DNA of 37,376 nt from the NCBI GenBank assembly GCA_964471555.1, contig CAYYGM010000025.1, positions 1-37,376 of the forward strand, given 5' to 3'. Position numbers and translations under genes: made by a program. The notes beneath the pieces were generated by a model, which was not told where the DNA came from, did no database searches, and was given only the letters and a program-made list of their open reading frames with translations. Positions 22,138-30,261 of this stretch are shown piece after piece. The stretch comes from JADLFV01 sp964471555. GTDB lineage: Bacteria > Planctomycetota > Phycisphaerae > Phycisphaerales > Phycisphaeraceae. The stretch's first letter is position 1; the number at the start of each line of letters is the position of its first letter.

Positions 22138-23898
22138 GTGACCGCCGCTCCCGCACCACGCACTGCCGCCAGTCTCACGCCGCCGCGCAAACGCGAACGG
22201 CTGGTGGTCTGGCTGATCATGGGCGGATGCCTGGTGTTGGCGGCCATGCAATTGATGGTGGAGATCGGTCGCCCGCAGGTCACCACGCCGCGCGAGGCCG
22301 ACGCCCTGACCACGGCCGTGCAGACCTGGCGGCGGCAGCATCAGTTCGAGGGTCAGCCCTGGTCCTACGATCGGCTCACGCCTTACCGCGACGGCCTGCC
22401 GCAACTGAGCGAAGCGCCCGGCCGCACCTGGCTGCATATGGCAGCCTTTTACGGGTTGCACGACCAGATCACGCCGCAGCAGGCGATCTTCCGCGGGCGG
22501 CTGGTCTCGGCGGTGTTCATGCTGCTGGCGGTGGCGGCTGCGTTCTGGGCGGGGATGTCCATCGGCGGTGTGATGACCGCATCGCTGGCCGCGCTGGTCA
22601 TGCTCAGTTCACCGCTGCTGATGTACTACGGACGACTGGCGACCGACGATGCGGTGCAGATGGGCCTGTCCATGCTCTCGATCGCCGCGGCTTTGTGGGC
22701 CACACGCCCGCTGCGACCGGTGGCCGGTCTGGCGCGGCAGGCCATCGGTTGGGGCGTTTGCGGTTTGGCCTTGGGCGCGGCAACGCTCGCGGCCGGGCCC
22801 ACCGCGATACCTACCGTCGTCATTCCCGTACTCATCATGCTGCTTCTGGTGCCGCACCGTGTCGGGCACATTCAGGGTCTGGTCGCAGCCTTGCTGATCA
22901 CCGCGCTGATCGTCACGCCCTGGGCCGGCTACGCTCACCTGCGCACACCGGACGCCTGGCGCTCGTGGATGATGAGCATGTTGCCCGATCCGCAGCAGGA
23001 GGCGGCCGATCTGCTGGCCGTGGTGGGGCGGCGACTGGGTTGGATACTGCTGGGCGTCGCGCCGTGGTCATTGTGGCTGCTGGCGGGTTTGCTTCAACCG
23101 TTTTCGACTTCCAGCGAAGGATCGCGCAATCGCATGTTCATCGGCTGGACATGGTTTGTGACGACAGCCATCCTGCTGGCCGCGGCGCCGGGGCCGAGCA
23201 CGTTGCGCAGTGTGCTGCTGGCCATGGCGGCGGCGGCGGTGCTGATCGGGCAACTGTTTCGTCATGGCACGGACCTGTCCGCGGCCGGACGTCACGCCCG
23301 CTTCTGGCGCTGGCTGCGCTGGCCGCAGTGGAGCGTGATGCTGGTTGTTTCTCTGGCGTTGCCGACGGTGGGGCTGCTTCAGCTCGGCGGCGTCGAGCTG
23401 CACATGGTTCCCACCGATGATTTCGCGGCAATGCCCTGGTTTTACTGGGCGGGCATGGCGGTGGTGCTGCTGGGACTGGCGGTGATCAGCCTGGGGCCGG
23501 TGCGCCGGCATTACCCGGCGCGGGCGGTGATCTGCTGGTCGCTGTGGATGGCGGCCATGGTGACGCTGATGAGCGTGCCGCTGTCGCGCGGCCCCCTGGT
23601 GCGCGGACACGCACAGGCGTCCGCCGAGCGGCTCAACGCCATCGTCGGCAATCAGCCGATCCTTTATCTGACCAGTCTGCGCCCGCCCGGTTCGGTGCTG
23701 ATGTTCTACAGCGATCGCGTGTTCGCGCCGGTCACCAGCGCGCAACTGGACGATCTGACCGAGGACCGCCGCGCGTATTTTCTGCTGGCCCCGCGTCCTT
23801 TCGAACCCAACGCACCCTGGCGCCTGGCCGCCAACTTCACCCAGGATGATCTGGCCCTGTGGCATCGGCCCGCCCTGCCACGCAAACAGGAAAAATGA
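22138..23898 (+). CDS. GT-C (GT39/ArnT-like) polytopic glycosyltransferase
   Basis: A 586-residue membrane protein with about eleven hydrophobic segments and a soluble C-terminus. The order fits GT-C enzymes: a first helix (21-42), a periplasmic loop with acidic residues (PREADALTT, about 47-55), helices, then YYGRLATDDAVQ (163-174), which matches the R/Y-x-x-x-D-x loop of GT39/GT83 enzymes. These transfer a sugar from a polyprenyl-phosphate donor in the periplasm. The next genes, a DPM1/ArnC-like GT2 that makes such donors and a LAB_N protein, support this. The start is GTG at 22138. The target (lipid or protein) is unknown. Confidence 0.75.
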   Translation: MTAAPAPRTAASLTPPRKRERLVVWLIMGGCLVLAAMQLMVEIGRPQVTTPREADALTTAVQTWRRQHQFEGQPWSYDRLTPYRDGLPQLSEAPGRTWLHMAAFYGLHDQITPQQAIFRGRLVSAVFMLLAVAAAFWAGMSIGGVMTASLAALVMLSSPLLMYYGRLATDDAVQMGLSMLSIAAALWATRPLRPVAGLARQAIGWGVCGLALGAATLAAGPTAIPTVVIPVLIMLLLVPHRVGHIQGLVAALLITALIVTPWAGYAHLRTPDAWRSWMMSMLPDPQQEAADLLAVVGRRLGWILLGVAPWSLWLLAGLLQPFSTSSEGSRNRMFIGWTWFVTTAILLAAAPGPSTLRSVLLAMAAAAVLIGQLFRHGTDLSAAGRHARFWRWLRWPQWSVMLVVSLALPTVGLLQLGGVELHMVPTDDFAAMPWFYWAGMAVVLLGLAVISLGPVRRHYPARAVICWSLWMAAMVTLMSVPLSRGPLVRGHAQASAERLNAIVGNQPILYLTSLRPPGSVLMFYSDRVFAPVTSAQLDDLTEDRRAYFLLAPRPFEPNAPWRLAANFTQDDLALWHRPALPRKQEK

Positions 23899-23901
23899 AC
23901 C

Positions 23902-24651
23902 TTGACCGATCCCAGCCCTGAACTTTCCGTCGTCGTGCCCGCACTCAACGAGCAGGACAACGTCGGCCCACTCGTCGAGCAGATCGACAAAGCCCTGCGC
24001 CAACGCGGCGTCGAACTGGAGTTGATCGTGGTCGATGACGGCTCAAACGATCAAACCCGCGCCCGTCTGCTGGCGCTGCGCCAGATGCACCCCTGGCTGA
24101 TCGTCATCGGCCGCGATCAGCCGCGCGGCCAGTCGGCGGCCATGTTTGCCGGCATTCAGGCTGCCCAAGGCGCCTGCGTCGCCACGCTCGATGCCGACCT
24201 GCAGAACGATCCCGCCGACCTGTACGAGATGCTGCTGATGATTCGCCGCAATGAAGCGGACGTGGTGCAGGGCGATCGCTCGCGCAACCGCCGCGATCAC
24301 CTGATCCGCCGGGTCAGCAGCGTGGTGGGGCGGTTGTTCCGGCGCTGGCTGGTCAACGATCCGATCCGCGACACCGGCTGCTCGGCCCGCGTGATGCGCC
24401 GCCAGTTTGCCGCCCAACTTCCGTTGCAGTTCATGGGCATGCACCGCTTTGTGCCTGCGTACTGCCGCATGCTCGGGGCCCGGGTGCGCGAGATGCCCGT
24501 CAATCACCGGCCGCGCACGGCGGGAACCACTAAGTACGGCCTGGGCATCCTCAGTCGCGGGCCGCGCGGCTTGATCGACTGCCTGGCGGTACGATGGATG
24601 ACCCGCCGCTACCGTGATCCGGCGGCCCGAAACCTGGAGAACTCCCCGTGA
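23902..24651 (+). CDS. GT2 polyprenyl-phosphate sugar transferase (DPM1/ArnC-like)
   Basis: A 249-residue GT-A glycosyltransferase: LSVVVPALNEQDNVGPLVEQI at the N-terminus, VVDDGSNDQT near 45 and the metal-binding DADLQND at about 97-103. A QGDRSRNRRD region and DTGCSARVMRR follow. The family moves a sugar from a nucleotide to undecaprenyl phosphate at the cytoplasmic face. Unlike ArnC it has no long C-terminal membrane helices. The start is TTG at 23902, after AGGA; the ATG at 23895 is out of frame. It lies three bases after the GT-C gene and overlaps the LAB_N gene by four bases. Confidence 0.88.
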   Translation: MTDPSPELSVVVPALNEQDNVGPLVEQIDKALRQRGVELELIVVDDGSNDQTRARLLALRQMHPWLIVIGRDQPRGQSAAMFAGIQAAQGACVATLDADLQNDPADLYEMLLMIRRNEADVVQGDRSRNRRDHLIRRVSSVVGRLFRRWLVNDPIRDTGCSARVMRRQFAAQLPLQFMGMHRFVPAYCRMLGARVREMPVNHRPRTAGTTKYGLGILSRGPRGLIDCLAVRWMTRRYRDPAARNLENSP

Positions 24652-25136
24652 TCGGATGCATCGCACTACTGCCGCTGGTCCTGGCCGGCTCGCTCGACAT
24701 CAATACCCGCGTCAGCGATTTGTCCGTGCAACGTCAGGGCGACCAGGTCACGTTGCTGGTTGACGGCCAGCCCTACAGCCCGCAGGAGGTTTACGATTGG
24801 ATCGACGCCAGCCGCGATCGACCGATGCTCATGCGGGTGATGAACGTCTCGGGCTGGTTCGGTGTGGCGTGGTTCTGCCTGGGATTGAGCGGGCAGTTGG
24901 TATTCAGCGCCCGCCTGATCGTGCAGTGGTTAGCCAGCGAGAAGAGTCGCCAGTCGGTCGTGCCGGTGGCGTTCTGGTGGTTGAGCCTGGGCGGGGCGGC
25001 CATGCTGATCACCTACTTCATCTGGCGGCGCGATGCGGTGGGCGTGCTGGGCCAGGCCTTCGGATTCCTGGTGTACATCCGCAATCTCTACCTGATCTAT
25101 TACCAGCACCATCCTGAAAAAGAAGTGATGGCTTAG
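24648..25136 (+). CDS. LAB_N (lipid A biosynthesis N-terminal domain) membrane protein
   Basis: A 162-residue protein with a hydrophobic start (2-15), a short extracytoplasmic loop (DINTRVSDLSVQRQGDQVTLLVDGQPYSP) and a LAB_N domain of three helices: WFGVAWFCLGLSGQLVFSARLIVQWLASEKSRQSVVPVAFWWLSLGGAAMLITYFIWRRDAVGVLGQAFGFLVYIRNLYLIY, broken here only by reading order. The QWLASEKSRQSVVPVAFW run is the family signature. Related proteins accompany GT2 and ArnT-like enzymes and may move or hold lipid-linked sugar. The start is GTG in a GTGA overlap with the GT2 stop. Confidence 0.88.
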   Translation: MIGCIALLPLVLAGSLDINTRVSDLSVQRQGDQVTLLVDGQPYSPQEVYDWIDASRDRPMLMRVMNVSGWFGVAWFCLGLSGQLVFSARLIVQWLASEKSRQSVVPVAFWWLSLGGAAMLITYFIWRRDAVGVLGQAFGFLVYIRNLYLIYYQHHPEKEVMA

Positions 25137-25141
25137 GAGTT

Positions 25142-25226
25142 TGCCACGGATGAACACGGATAGACACGGATAACAGGATAATCAGAATCAAAGCCCATCC
25201 GTGTGCATCCGTGTTCATCCGTGGCT
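25142..25226. repeat. Decad-type dyad, CACGGAT word
   Basis: The left arm (25142-25171) repeats CACGGATGAA, CACGGATAGA, CACGGAT. The right arm (25195-25225) repeats CATCCGTGTG, CATCCGTGTT, CATCCGTGG. The period is 10-11 rather than 7. It fills the gap between the LAB_N gene and thiE and ends just before the thiE ATG. Confidence 0.85.
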
Positions 25227-25228
25227 AA

Positions 25229-26245
25229 ATGTTTATGGGCGACACCCTGCGCATCCTCGACGCCAACGCCAACCGGGCCCGCGAAGCGCTGCGCGTGATG
25301 GAAGAGGCGGCCCGCTTTCTGCTCGATGATGAAAATCTGACGCGCGCGCTGAAACAGCTTCGCCACGACCTGGCGGCTGCGCTTGGCAGCGTGGATGGTC
25401 TTGAGCTGCACCGCGACACGCCCGGCGACGTCGGCACACGCATCAGCACCGCCTGCGAAAACACACGCGGTTCAGTTCACGATGTGGTCATCGCGGCCGG
25501 CAAACGCCTCAGTGAAGCGCTGCGGGTGATTGAGGAATACGGCAAGACACTGGCCCTTGTGGGCGTGGAGCCGCTGCGCTACCGGGCTTACGAACTGGAG
25601 CGTCAACTGCACGTTCGCCTCGGCAGTCCCGCTCGCCGCCAGTTTCGTTTGTGCCTGCTTCTGACCGAATCGCTGTGCAAGCTGCCCTGGCAGCAGGTGG
25701 TGGAGCAGGCGATCGCGGCCGGCTGCGATTGCGTGCAGGTGCGCGAGAAGCAGATGGAGGCTGCGGCGTTGCTGCAGCGGGCCCGCGAAGTGGTGCAACT
25801 CTGTCGCCCGCACCACGTGGCGGTGATCGTCAACGACCGCCCCGACATCGCGCTGATCGCCGAAGCGGATGGTGTGCACCTGGGCCAGAGCGATCTGCCC
25901 GCCGACGAGGTCCGCAAGTTCATCGGCCATCGCCTGCTGATCGGCGTGAGCACCTCGAAGCTGGACGAAGCGCAACGCGCTTTCGAGTTGGGCGCGGACT
26001 ACTGCGGCGTCGGCCCCATGTTCCCCACCACCACCAAATACAAAAACGTCATCGTCGGCCCCGCATACCTTTCGGCATATTTACAGTGGGGCAAACTTCC
26101 GGGGCTGGCCATCGGCGGCATCACGCCCGACAACATCAGCCGGCTTGCCCATGTTCCGGGGCTGGCCGTCAGCGCCTGTGTCTGCGGCAGCGACACCCCG
26201 GGCAAGGTCGTGGCGCAACTCCTGCGCGCATTTAGCCCCCGGTGA
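25229..26245 (+). CDS. thiE: Thiamine-phosphate synthase with N-terminal ThiD2-like half
   Basis: A two-part protein of 338 residues. The first 130 residues (LRILDANANRAREALRVMEEAARFLLDDENLTRALKQLRHDL, split here for reading) match the ThiD2 domain found fused to ThiE. The second half is a TIM-barrel ThiE that joins HMP-PP and thiazole phosphate: VQVREKQ, VIVNDRPDIALIAEADGVHLGQSDLP, GVSTSKLDEA, CGVGPMFPTTTK and LAIGGITPDNI cover the substrate and diphosphate sites. ATG at 25229 or 25235 is possible; neither has a Shine-Dalgarno sequence. The last codons and the TGA stop lie inside the following TTTAGC repeat (AFSPR end), so the C-terminus was set by the element. Confidence 0.92.
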   Translation: MFMGDTLRILDANANRAREALRVMEEAARFLLDDENLTRALKQLRHDLAAALGSVDGLELHRDTPGDVGTRISTACENTRGSVHDVVIAAGKRLSEALRVIEEYGKTLALVGVEPLRYRAYELERQLHVRLGSPARRQFRLCLLLTESLCKLPWQQVVEQAIAAGCDCVQVREKQMEAAALLQRAREVVQLCRPHHVAVIVNDRPDIALIAEADGVHLGQSDLPADEVRKFIGHRLLIGVSTSKLDEAQRAFELGADYCGVGPMFPTTTKYKNVIVGPAYLSAYLQWGKLPGLAIGGITPDNISRLAHVPGLAVSACVCGSDTPGKVVAQLLRAFSPR

Positions 26246-26333
26246 ATACACCGGGGGCCCGGTGCGAATTTTCCACGTGCGTCCCAGGAGGCGCCCCCAG
26301 AGGCGCCCCCGGTGTATTCACCGGGGGCTAAAT
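26231..26333. repeat. TTTAGC-ended cruciform, copy C (CCCCCGGTG type)
   Basis: ATTTAGCCCCCGGTG at 26230 pairs with CACCGGGGGCTAAAT at the other end. Each arm is itself a hairpin (AGCCCCCGGTG-AATA-CACCGGGGGC). Between them GGCGCCCCC repeats occur. It supplies the thiE stop codon on the left and ends about 30 bases before proS. Confidence 0.9.
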
Positions 26334-26348
26334 GGGGCGGAAAGTTGA

Positions 26349-26354
26349 TACCAT
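26349..26354 (+). promoter_or_regulatory. -10-like box (TACCAT) of proS
   Basis: TACCAT ends ten bases before the proS ATG. It matches four of six consensus bases and lacks a clear -35. Confidence 0.25.
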
Positions 26355-26364
26355 AGCCCGCCTT

Positions 26365-28161
26365 ATGCCCACCTACTGGACCAAGACGCTCATTCCCACT
26401 CTGCGCCAGGTGCCTGCCGAGGCGGAGGTGCCTTCGCATCAACTCATGCTGCGGGCCGGCTATTTGCGCAAGCTATCCGCCGGCGTGTATGACTATCTGC
26501 CGCTGGGCTGGCGCAGTCTGCGCAAAGCCATGCAGATCGTGCGCGAAGAGATGGACGCCATCGGCGCCGCCGAGGTGTTGCTGCCCGCCTTGCAGCCGAT
26601 CGAACTGTGGGAGCGCACCGGCCGCCGCATCGCCTACGGCCAGAACCTGTTCGTGGTCAAAGACCGCCATGGCCGCGAACACGCCCTCGGCCCCACGCAC
26701 GAGGAAGTGATCACCGAATTGGTCTCCGCCTACATCGAATCCTACAAGGATCTGCCCAAGGTTCTCTACCAGATTCAGACCAAGTTCCGCGACGAATTCC
26801 GGCCGCGCTTCGGCGTGTTGCGCTCGCGCGAGTTCCAGATGAAGGACGCTTACTCGTTCCATCTTCAACTCGACGGCCCCCCCGGAAGCGGCAGCCTGAG
26901 CGAAACCTACGACGCCATGCACGGCGCGTACTGCAAAATCTTCGAGCGCTGCGGCATCCCCTACATGGTCGTCGAAGCTGAGTCCGGCCCCATCGGCGGC
27001 TCTGCCTCGCACGAGTTCATGTGTCCCTCACCCACCGGCGAGGACGTGATCCTGCAGAACGATGCAGGCTATGCCGCCAACGTGGAAAAATGCGAGATCG
27101 GTCCCCGCCCATACAAACTGGATGGTGAACCGACCGGTGAGCTGGAGGAAATCCACACACCCGATTGTCCCGGCATCGATGATGTTTGCGCGTTCTTCAA
27201 GAGCCAGCTCAAGACCAAGCTAAAGCAACAGAACATGCTCAAGACGCTGGTCTGCCAGGCAGGCGGGCGATGGGTCATTGCGGTGCTGCGTGGCGATCAC
27301 GATCTGAACGAAGGCAAGCTCAAAGCCGCTTGCGGCTTCGCGGAACTGTCCCTTGCCGATGAACGCCTCGCCCGCGAGGCGGGCTTCGCCATTGGTTTCG
27401 TCGGCCCGCACATCGTCGCCGGGCGCAATGACATCATGCTCATCGTCGATCCCGACGCCGCCCAGGGCGGATTCTGGGTCACCGGCGCCAACAAGCCTGA
27501 CTATCACGTCAAGCACTTCAACTGGAAGCGCGACGTGCTCGATCACGGCATCAGCGTGCAGGTGGCGGACATCCGCAACGCCGTCGAAGGCGATCCGGCG
27601 CCGGAAGATCGCGGCGGCGGGGTGCTCAAGGTGACCAAGGGCATCGAGATCGGCCACATCTTCAAGCTCGGGTACAAATACACCGAGGCGCTTGAGGTCA
27701 CCGTGGTCAATGAGAACAACGAGCCGGTCAAGCCGATGATGGGCTGCTACGGCATCGGCATCAATCGCATTCTGGCCAGCGCCATCGAAAACGAGCAGGG
27801 CCATGACGACAACGGCATCATCTGGCCGCGGGCCCTGGCGCCTTTCGATGTACTGCTGGTGCCGATCAAATACGAGGGGAAGGTAAAGGAAGCAGTTGAT
27901 CAGATCGCACAAGAACTCGAAGAAGCCCCGCATGTACATGCGGGGCTCCGTATCGAAGTTTTGATCGACGACCGCGACGAGCGGCCGGGCGTGAAGTTCA
28001 AGGATGCGGACCTGATCGGCGTGCCCCTGCGCGTCACCATCGGCGACAAGGGCCTGGCCGAGGGCATTGTCGAACTGAAGTCGCGCAACGGTCGGATCAA
28101 TGAAAAGGTCGCGCCCGAGTCAGCGGCCCGGCGCATCGCTCAACTGCTCGGTTCGCTTTGA
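26365..28161 (+). CDS. proS: Prolyl-tRNA synthetase (bacterial, with editing domain)
   Basis: A class II synthetase of 598 residues, the length of the bacterial form with the INS editing insertion (about 230-400). Motif 1 surrounds LSAGVYDYLPLGWR, motif 2 is KFRDEFRPRFGVLRSREFQMKDAYSF, and motif 3 is MMGCYGIGINR near 460. GPTHEEVITELV (about 108) and ESGPIGGSASHEFM are also family blocks. The C-terminal anticodon domain has IDDRDERPGVKFKDADLIGVPLRVTIG. Just before it, EELEEAPHVHAGLRIEVL contains a 24-bp perfect DNA palindrome. The ATG at 26365 fits the family start (MPTYWTKTLIPTLRQ). The 3' end overlaps the convergent regulator gene by 22 bp. Confidence 0.95.
   Translation: MPTYWTKTLIPTLRQVPAEAEVPSHQLMLRAGYLRKLSAGVYDYLPLGWRSLRKAMQIVREEMDAIGAAEVLLPALQPIELWERTGRRIAYGQNLFVVKDRHGREHALGPTHEEVITELVSAYIESYKDLPKVLYQIQTKFRDEFRPRFGVLRSREFQMKDAYSFHLQLDGPPGSGSLSETYDAMHGAYCKIFERCGIPYMVVEAESGPIGGSASHEFMCPSPTGEDVILQNDAGYAANVEKCEIGPRPYKLDGEPTGELEEIHTPDCPGIDDVCAFFKSQLKTKLKQQNMLKTLVCQAGGRWVIAVLRGDHDLNEGKLKAACGFAELSLADERLAREAGFAIGFVGPHIVAGRNDIMLIVDPDAAQGGFWVTGANKPDYHVKHFNWKRDVLDHGISVQVADIRNAVEGDPAPEDRGGGVLKVTKGIEIGHIFKLGYKYTEALEVTVVNENNEPVKPMMGCYGIGINRILASAIENEQGHDDNGIIWPRALAPFDVLLVPIKYEGKVKEAVDQIAQELEEAPHVHAGLRIEVLIDDRDERPGVKFKDADLIGVPLRVTIGDKGLAEGIVELKSRNGRINEKVAPESAARRIAQLLGSL
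27924..27947. repeat. 24-bp perfect palindrome inside proS
   Basis: AGCCCCGCATGT and its exact complement encode APHVHAG in the loop before the anticodon-binding domain. The AGCCCC...GGGGCT ends recall the hairpin units of the TTTAGC elements (AGCCCCCGGTG). It may be an in-frame relic of that family. Confidence 0.8.
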
Positions 28162-28796
28162 GCCTCCAGCCAGCCCTGCCGCTCCAGGTCCAGGGACATG
28201 CGCACCAGTTCAGCGACGCTCTCGGCGGCCATTTTTTCCATCATGCGCGAGCGGTGCACCTCGATGGTCTTGGTGGAAAGGTTCAGTTCGCGGGCAGTCT
28301 GCTTGTTGAGCAGGCCGCGCACCACGGCTTTCATCACCTGCCGCTCGCGCTTGGTCAGTTGCTGGTAGCGCTGACGCAGGTCAGTGACCTGAAGATGCTG
28401 CTTGATGTGAAGGCGGCTCTGGGCCACCGCATCGTGCACGCGCTTGAGCAGATCCTCTCCGCGAAATGGTTTTTCCAGCACATCCATCGCACCGTACTGC
28501 ATGGCCTTGACCGTCAGCGACACATTGGCGTCCCCGCTGATCAGAATCACCGGCAATTTCGGCCGGCGATCCGACAACCTCTCCAGCACCGACATCCCGC
28601 TGGCGCCCGGCAGGTGGACATCCAGCAGCATGCACTCGCCGGCCCCGTGCGTGTTCAGCGGCGAGGCGGCGAAAAGTTCCTCGGCACTGCGGAACGTCTG
28701 CGCAGTGAAACCCTCCGCTTCCACCAACTCGCGCAGAGCATGGCGGATCGAGCGATCATCTTCCACGATGTAGACTTTGTCGCTGGCCTGGCTCAC
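28140..28796 (-). CDS. FixJ/NarL-type two-component response regulator
   Basis: A two-domain regulator of 218 residues from the GTG at 28796. The receiver has the acidic pair (VEDD), the phospho-acceptor Asp in MLLDVHLPGASG (near 59), Thr/Ser in LISGD and Lys in EKPF. The LuxR-type HTH follows (LTKRERQVMKAVVRGLLNKQTARELNLSTKTIEVHRSRMMEKM read in parts). This linker and HTH type is typical of FixJ. No histidine kinase is nearby, so it is an orphan here. GTG at 28796 has GGGAAG seven bases upstream; the TTG at 28811 has only a weak site. It converges on proS and overlaps its end. Confidence 0.88.
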   Translation of the reverse strand: MSQASDKVYIVEDDRSIRHALRELVEAEGFTAQTFRSAEELFAASPLNTHGAGECMLLDVHLPGASGMSVLERLSDRRPKLPVILISGDANVSLTVKAMQYGAMDVLEKPFRGEDLLKRVHDAVAQSRLHIKQHLQVTDLRQRYQQLTKRERQVMKAVVRGLLNKQTARELNLSTKTIEVHRSRMMEKMAAESVAELVRMSLDLERQGWLEAQSEPSS

Positions 28797-29051
28797 GTTT
28801 GAGCTTCCCAACCGAAGTATCCCGTTTCACCGAGTCTTCGACATTGAACCATTTCGCCACAACAAAATCCATCGCCGCAGGCGCCCCGGACTTGAACCTC
28901 TTAAACAAGTGGGTGTCGCAAGTCGTGACATGCGGCCGGATGACGGACCCGCGTAACGACAGCCATGGTGAATATTTTCGCATTTCGGCATTAGGATTTC
29001 CACTAAAATTCAGAAAATATTCCTAGTTCACGCTCCAGTGACAATTCATGC

Positions 29052-29080
29052 TTTACAAGCTCTATTTGCTGATGGATAAT
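29052..29080 (+). promoter_or_regulatory. Sigma70-type promoter for the MBL gene
   Basis: TTTACA (29052-29057) and GATAAT (29075-29080), each five of six to consensus, are separated by exactly 17 bases. The expected leader to the ATG at 29229 is about 140 nt. Confidence 0.6.
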
Positions 29081-29171
29081 GTCTTTTGTTGATGGCGGCG
29101 AACGTCGTCGCCCGCGGCAAGACCCGTTGACACGGGCCCTGTTGCATTATTGTCTTATCACCCGGCGGCTG

Positions 29172-29218
29172 ACCGGCGGTCGAAGCTGCTCGAAAACGTT
29201 TCACCCCTGACCGCCGGA
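29172..29218 (+). promoter_or_regulatory. Leader hairpin before the MBL start
   Basis: CCGGCGGTC pairs with GACCGCCGG (9 bp) about ten bases before the ATG, in the leader of the predicted transcript. It could hide or expose the start region. No Shine-Dalgarno sequence is seen nearby. Confidence 0.4.
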
Positions 29219-29228
29219 ACACAGCAAC

Positions 29229-30155
29229 ATGATTCCCAGCGAACCACCTCGTCAGCCGCAGCTCGGCTTTCTCTACATCCATCCCTTTCGTATTCAGGGC
29301 ATCTCCGTGGCCGGCGAAGAAAGTTTCGTCATGGCGCCGGAGTTGAACCTCTGCTTCGACCTCGGCCGCGCCGCCAAGCCCATGCTGGCTTGCGATCACG
29401 TCGCCCTGACTCACGGCCACATGGATCATACGGCCGGCATCGCCTACTACTTCTCGCAGCGACATTTTCAGGACATGCCCAGCGGCACCGTCTACTGCCC
29501 CATGTCTTTGGAGAAGCCGCTGCTGAATCTCATGGCCGCCTGGATCAACGTGGAAAACCAGCGCACCGCCCATCGCATCGTCGGCCTCGAGCCCGAGCAG
29601 ATGGTCGAAATCAAGAACCATCACTTCCTGCGCGCTTTCTCTACCATTCACACCGTGCCCTCACTTGGTTACGTGGTCATCGAAAAGCGCAGCAAACTGC
29701 GCGAGGAATACGTCGGCCTGCCCCAGGAAAAACTCGTCGAGCTCAAAAGCAGCGGCACCGAGATCACGCGCATCCTGGAAATCCCCCTGGTCTGCTACAC
29801 CGGCGACACCAGTTGGGGCCCGCACTTTGAGCGACCCGATGTGCTCAACGCCAAAATCCTGATCACCGAATGCACCTTTATCGAGTCTGATCACCGCGAT
29901 CGGGCCGGCGTCGGCAAGCACCTGCACCTGGATCACATCGTCCAGTTGCTGGAAGCCAGCAACGCCGAGGCGGTGATCCTGACGCACCTGTCACGGCGAA
30001 CGCACATCGGCGCCGCCCGCAAAGCGGTGTTCGATGCCGTACCCGCCAGGCACCGCGATCGCCTGTTCATCCTGATGGACGGCCGGACCAACAAAGCCCG
30101 CTACGAACAGCAGAAATTGCAGGCCGAAGCCGAAATGCAGGGGAATGCCCAATGA
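29229..30155 (+). CDS. MBL-fold metallo-hydrolase (RNase Z-like)
   Basis: A 308-residue metallo-beta-lactamase fold protein. The first metal motif is THGHMDHTAG (His62, His64, Asp66, His67). Later ligands are TGDTSW (Asp) and the C-terminal LTHLSRRTHIG His. The order and the long helical insert resemble short RNase Z-type proteins, but the RNase Z flexible arm is not evident, so the substrate (tRNA 3' end or another phosphodiester) is open. It is transcribed from its own promoter. The last codons and stop (GNAQ, TGA) fall within the left arm of the following GGTCATT-word dyad. Confidence 0.85.
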   Translation: MIPSEPPRQPQLGFLYIHPFRIQGISVAGEESFVMAPELNLCFDLGRAAKPMLACDHVALTHGHMDHTAGIAYYFSQRHFQDMPSGTVYCPMSLEKPLLNLMAAWINVENQRTAHRIVGLEPEQMVEIKNHHFLRAFSTIHTVPSLGYVVIEKRSKLREEYVGLPQEKLVELKSSGTEITRILEIPLVCYTGDTSWGPHFERPDVLNAKILITECTFIESDHRDRAGVGKHLHLDHIVQLLEASNAEAVILTHLSRRTHIGAARKAVFDAVPARHRDRLFILMDGRTNKARYEQQKLQAEAEMQGNAQ

Positions 30156-30254
30156 TCATAAGGAGAAATGTCCAATGACCAATTCCCAATGACCAATTTA
30201 GCTTTCAGGTCCATGGCGCAGATTGGTCATTGGTCATTGGGAATTGGGCATTAG
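30143..30254. repeat. Heptad dyad, GGTCATT/AATGACC word
   Basis: The left arm (30143-30199) has AATGCCC, AATGATC, then CCAATGA, CCAATTC, CCAATGA, CCAATTT. The right arm (30221-30254) has TTGGTCA, TTGGTCA, TTGGGAA, TTGGGCA. It overlaps the MBL stop codon and ends eight bases before the rsmJ ATG. Confidence 0.85.
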
Positions 30255-30261
30255 GTCTTTT

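Larger units (their letters stand above)
28812..29228. other. Intergenic region between divergent regulator and MBL genes
   Basis: About 400 bases with no credible gene. The left part (28812-29050) is less GC-rich than the surroundings, with GAATATTTTC and GAAAATATTC forming an imperfect inverted repeat near 28971-29022. The right part holds the promoter at 29052-29080, a second TTGACA at 29127-29132 and a hairpin just before the MBL start. Confidence 0.5.
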
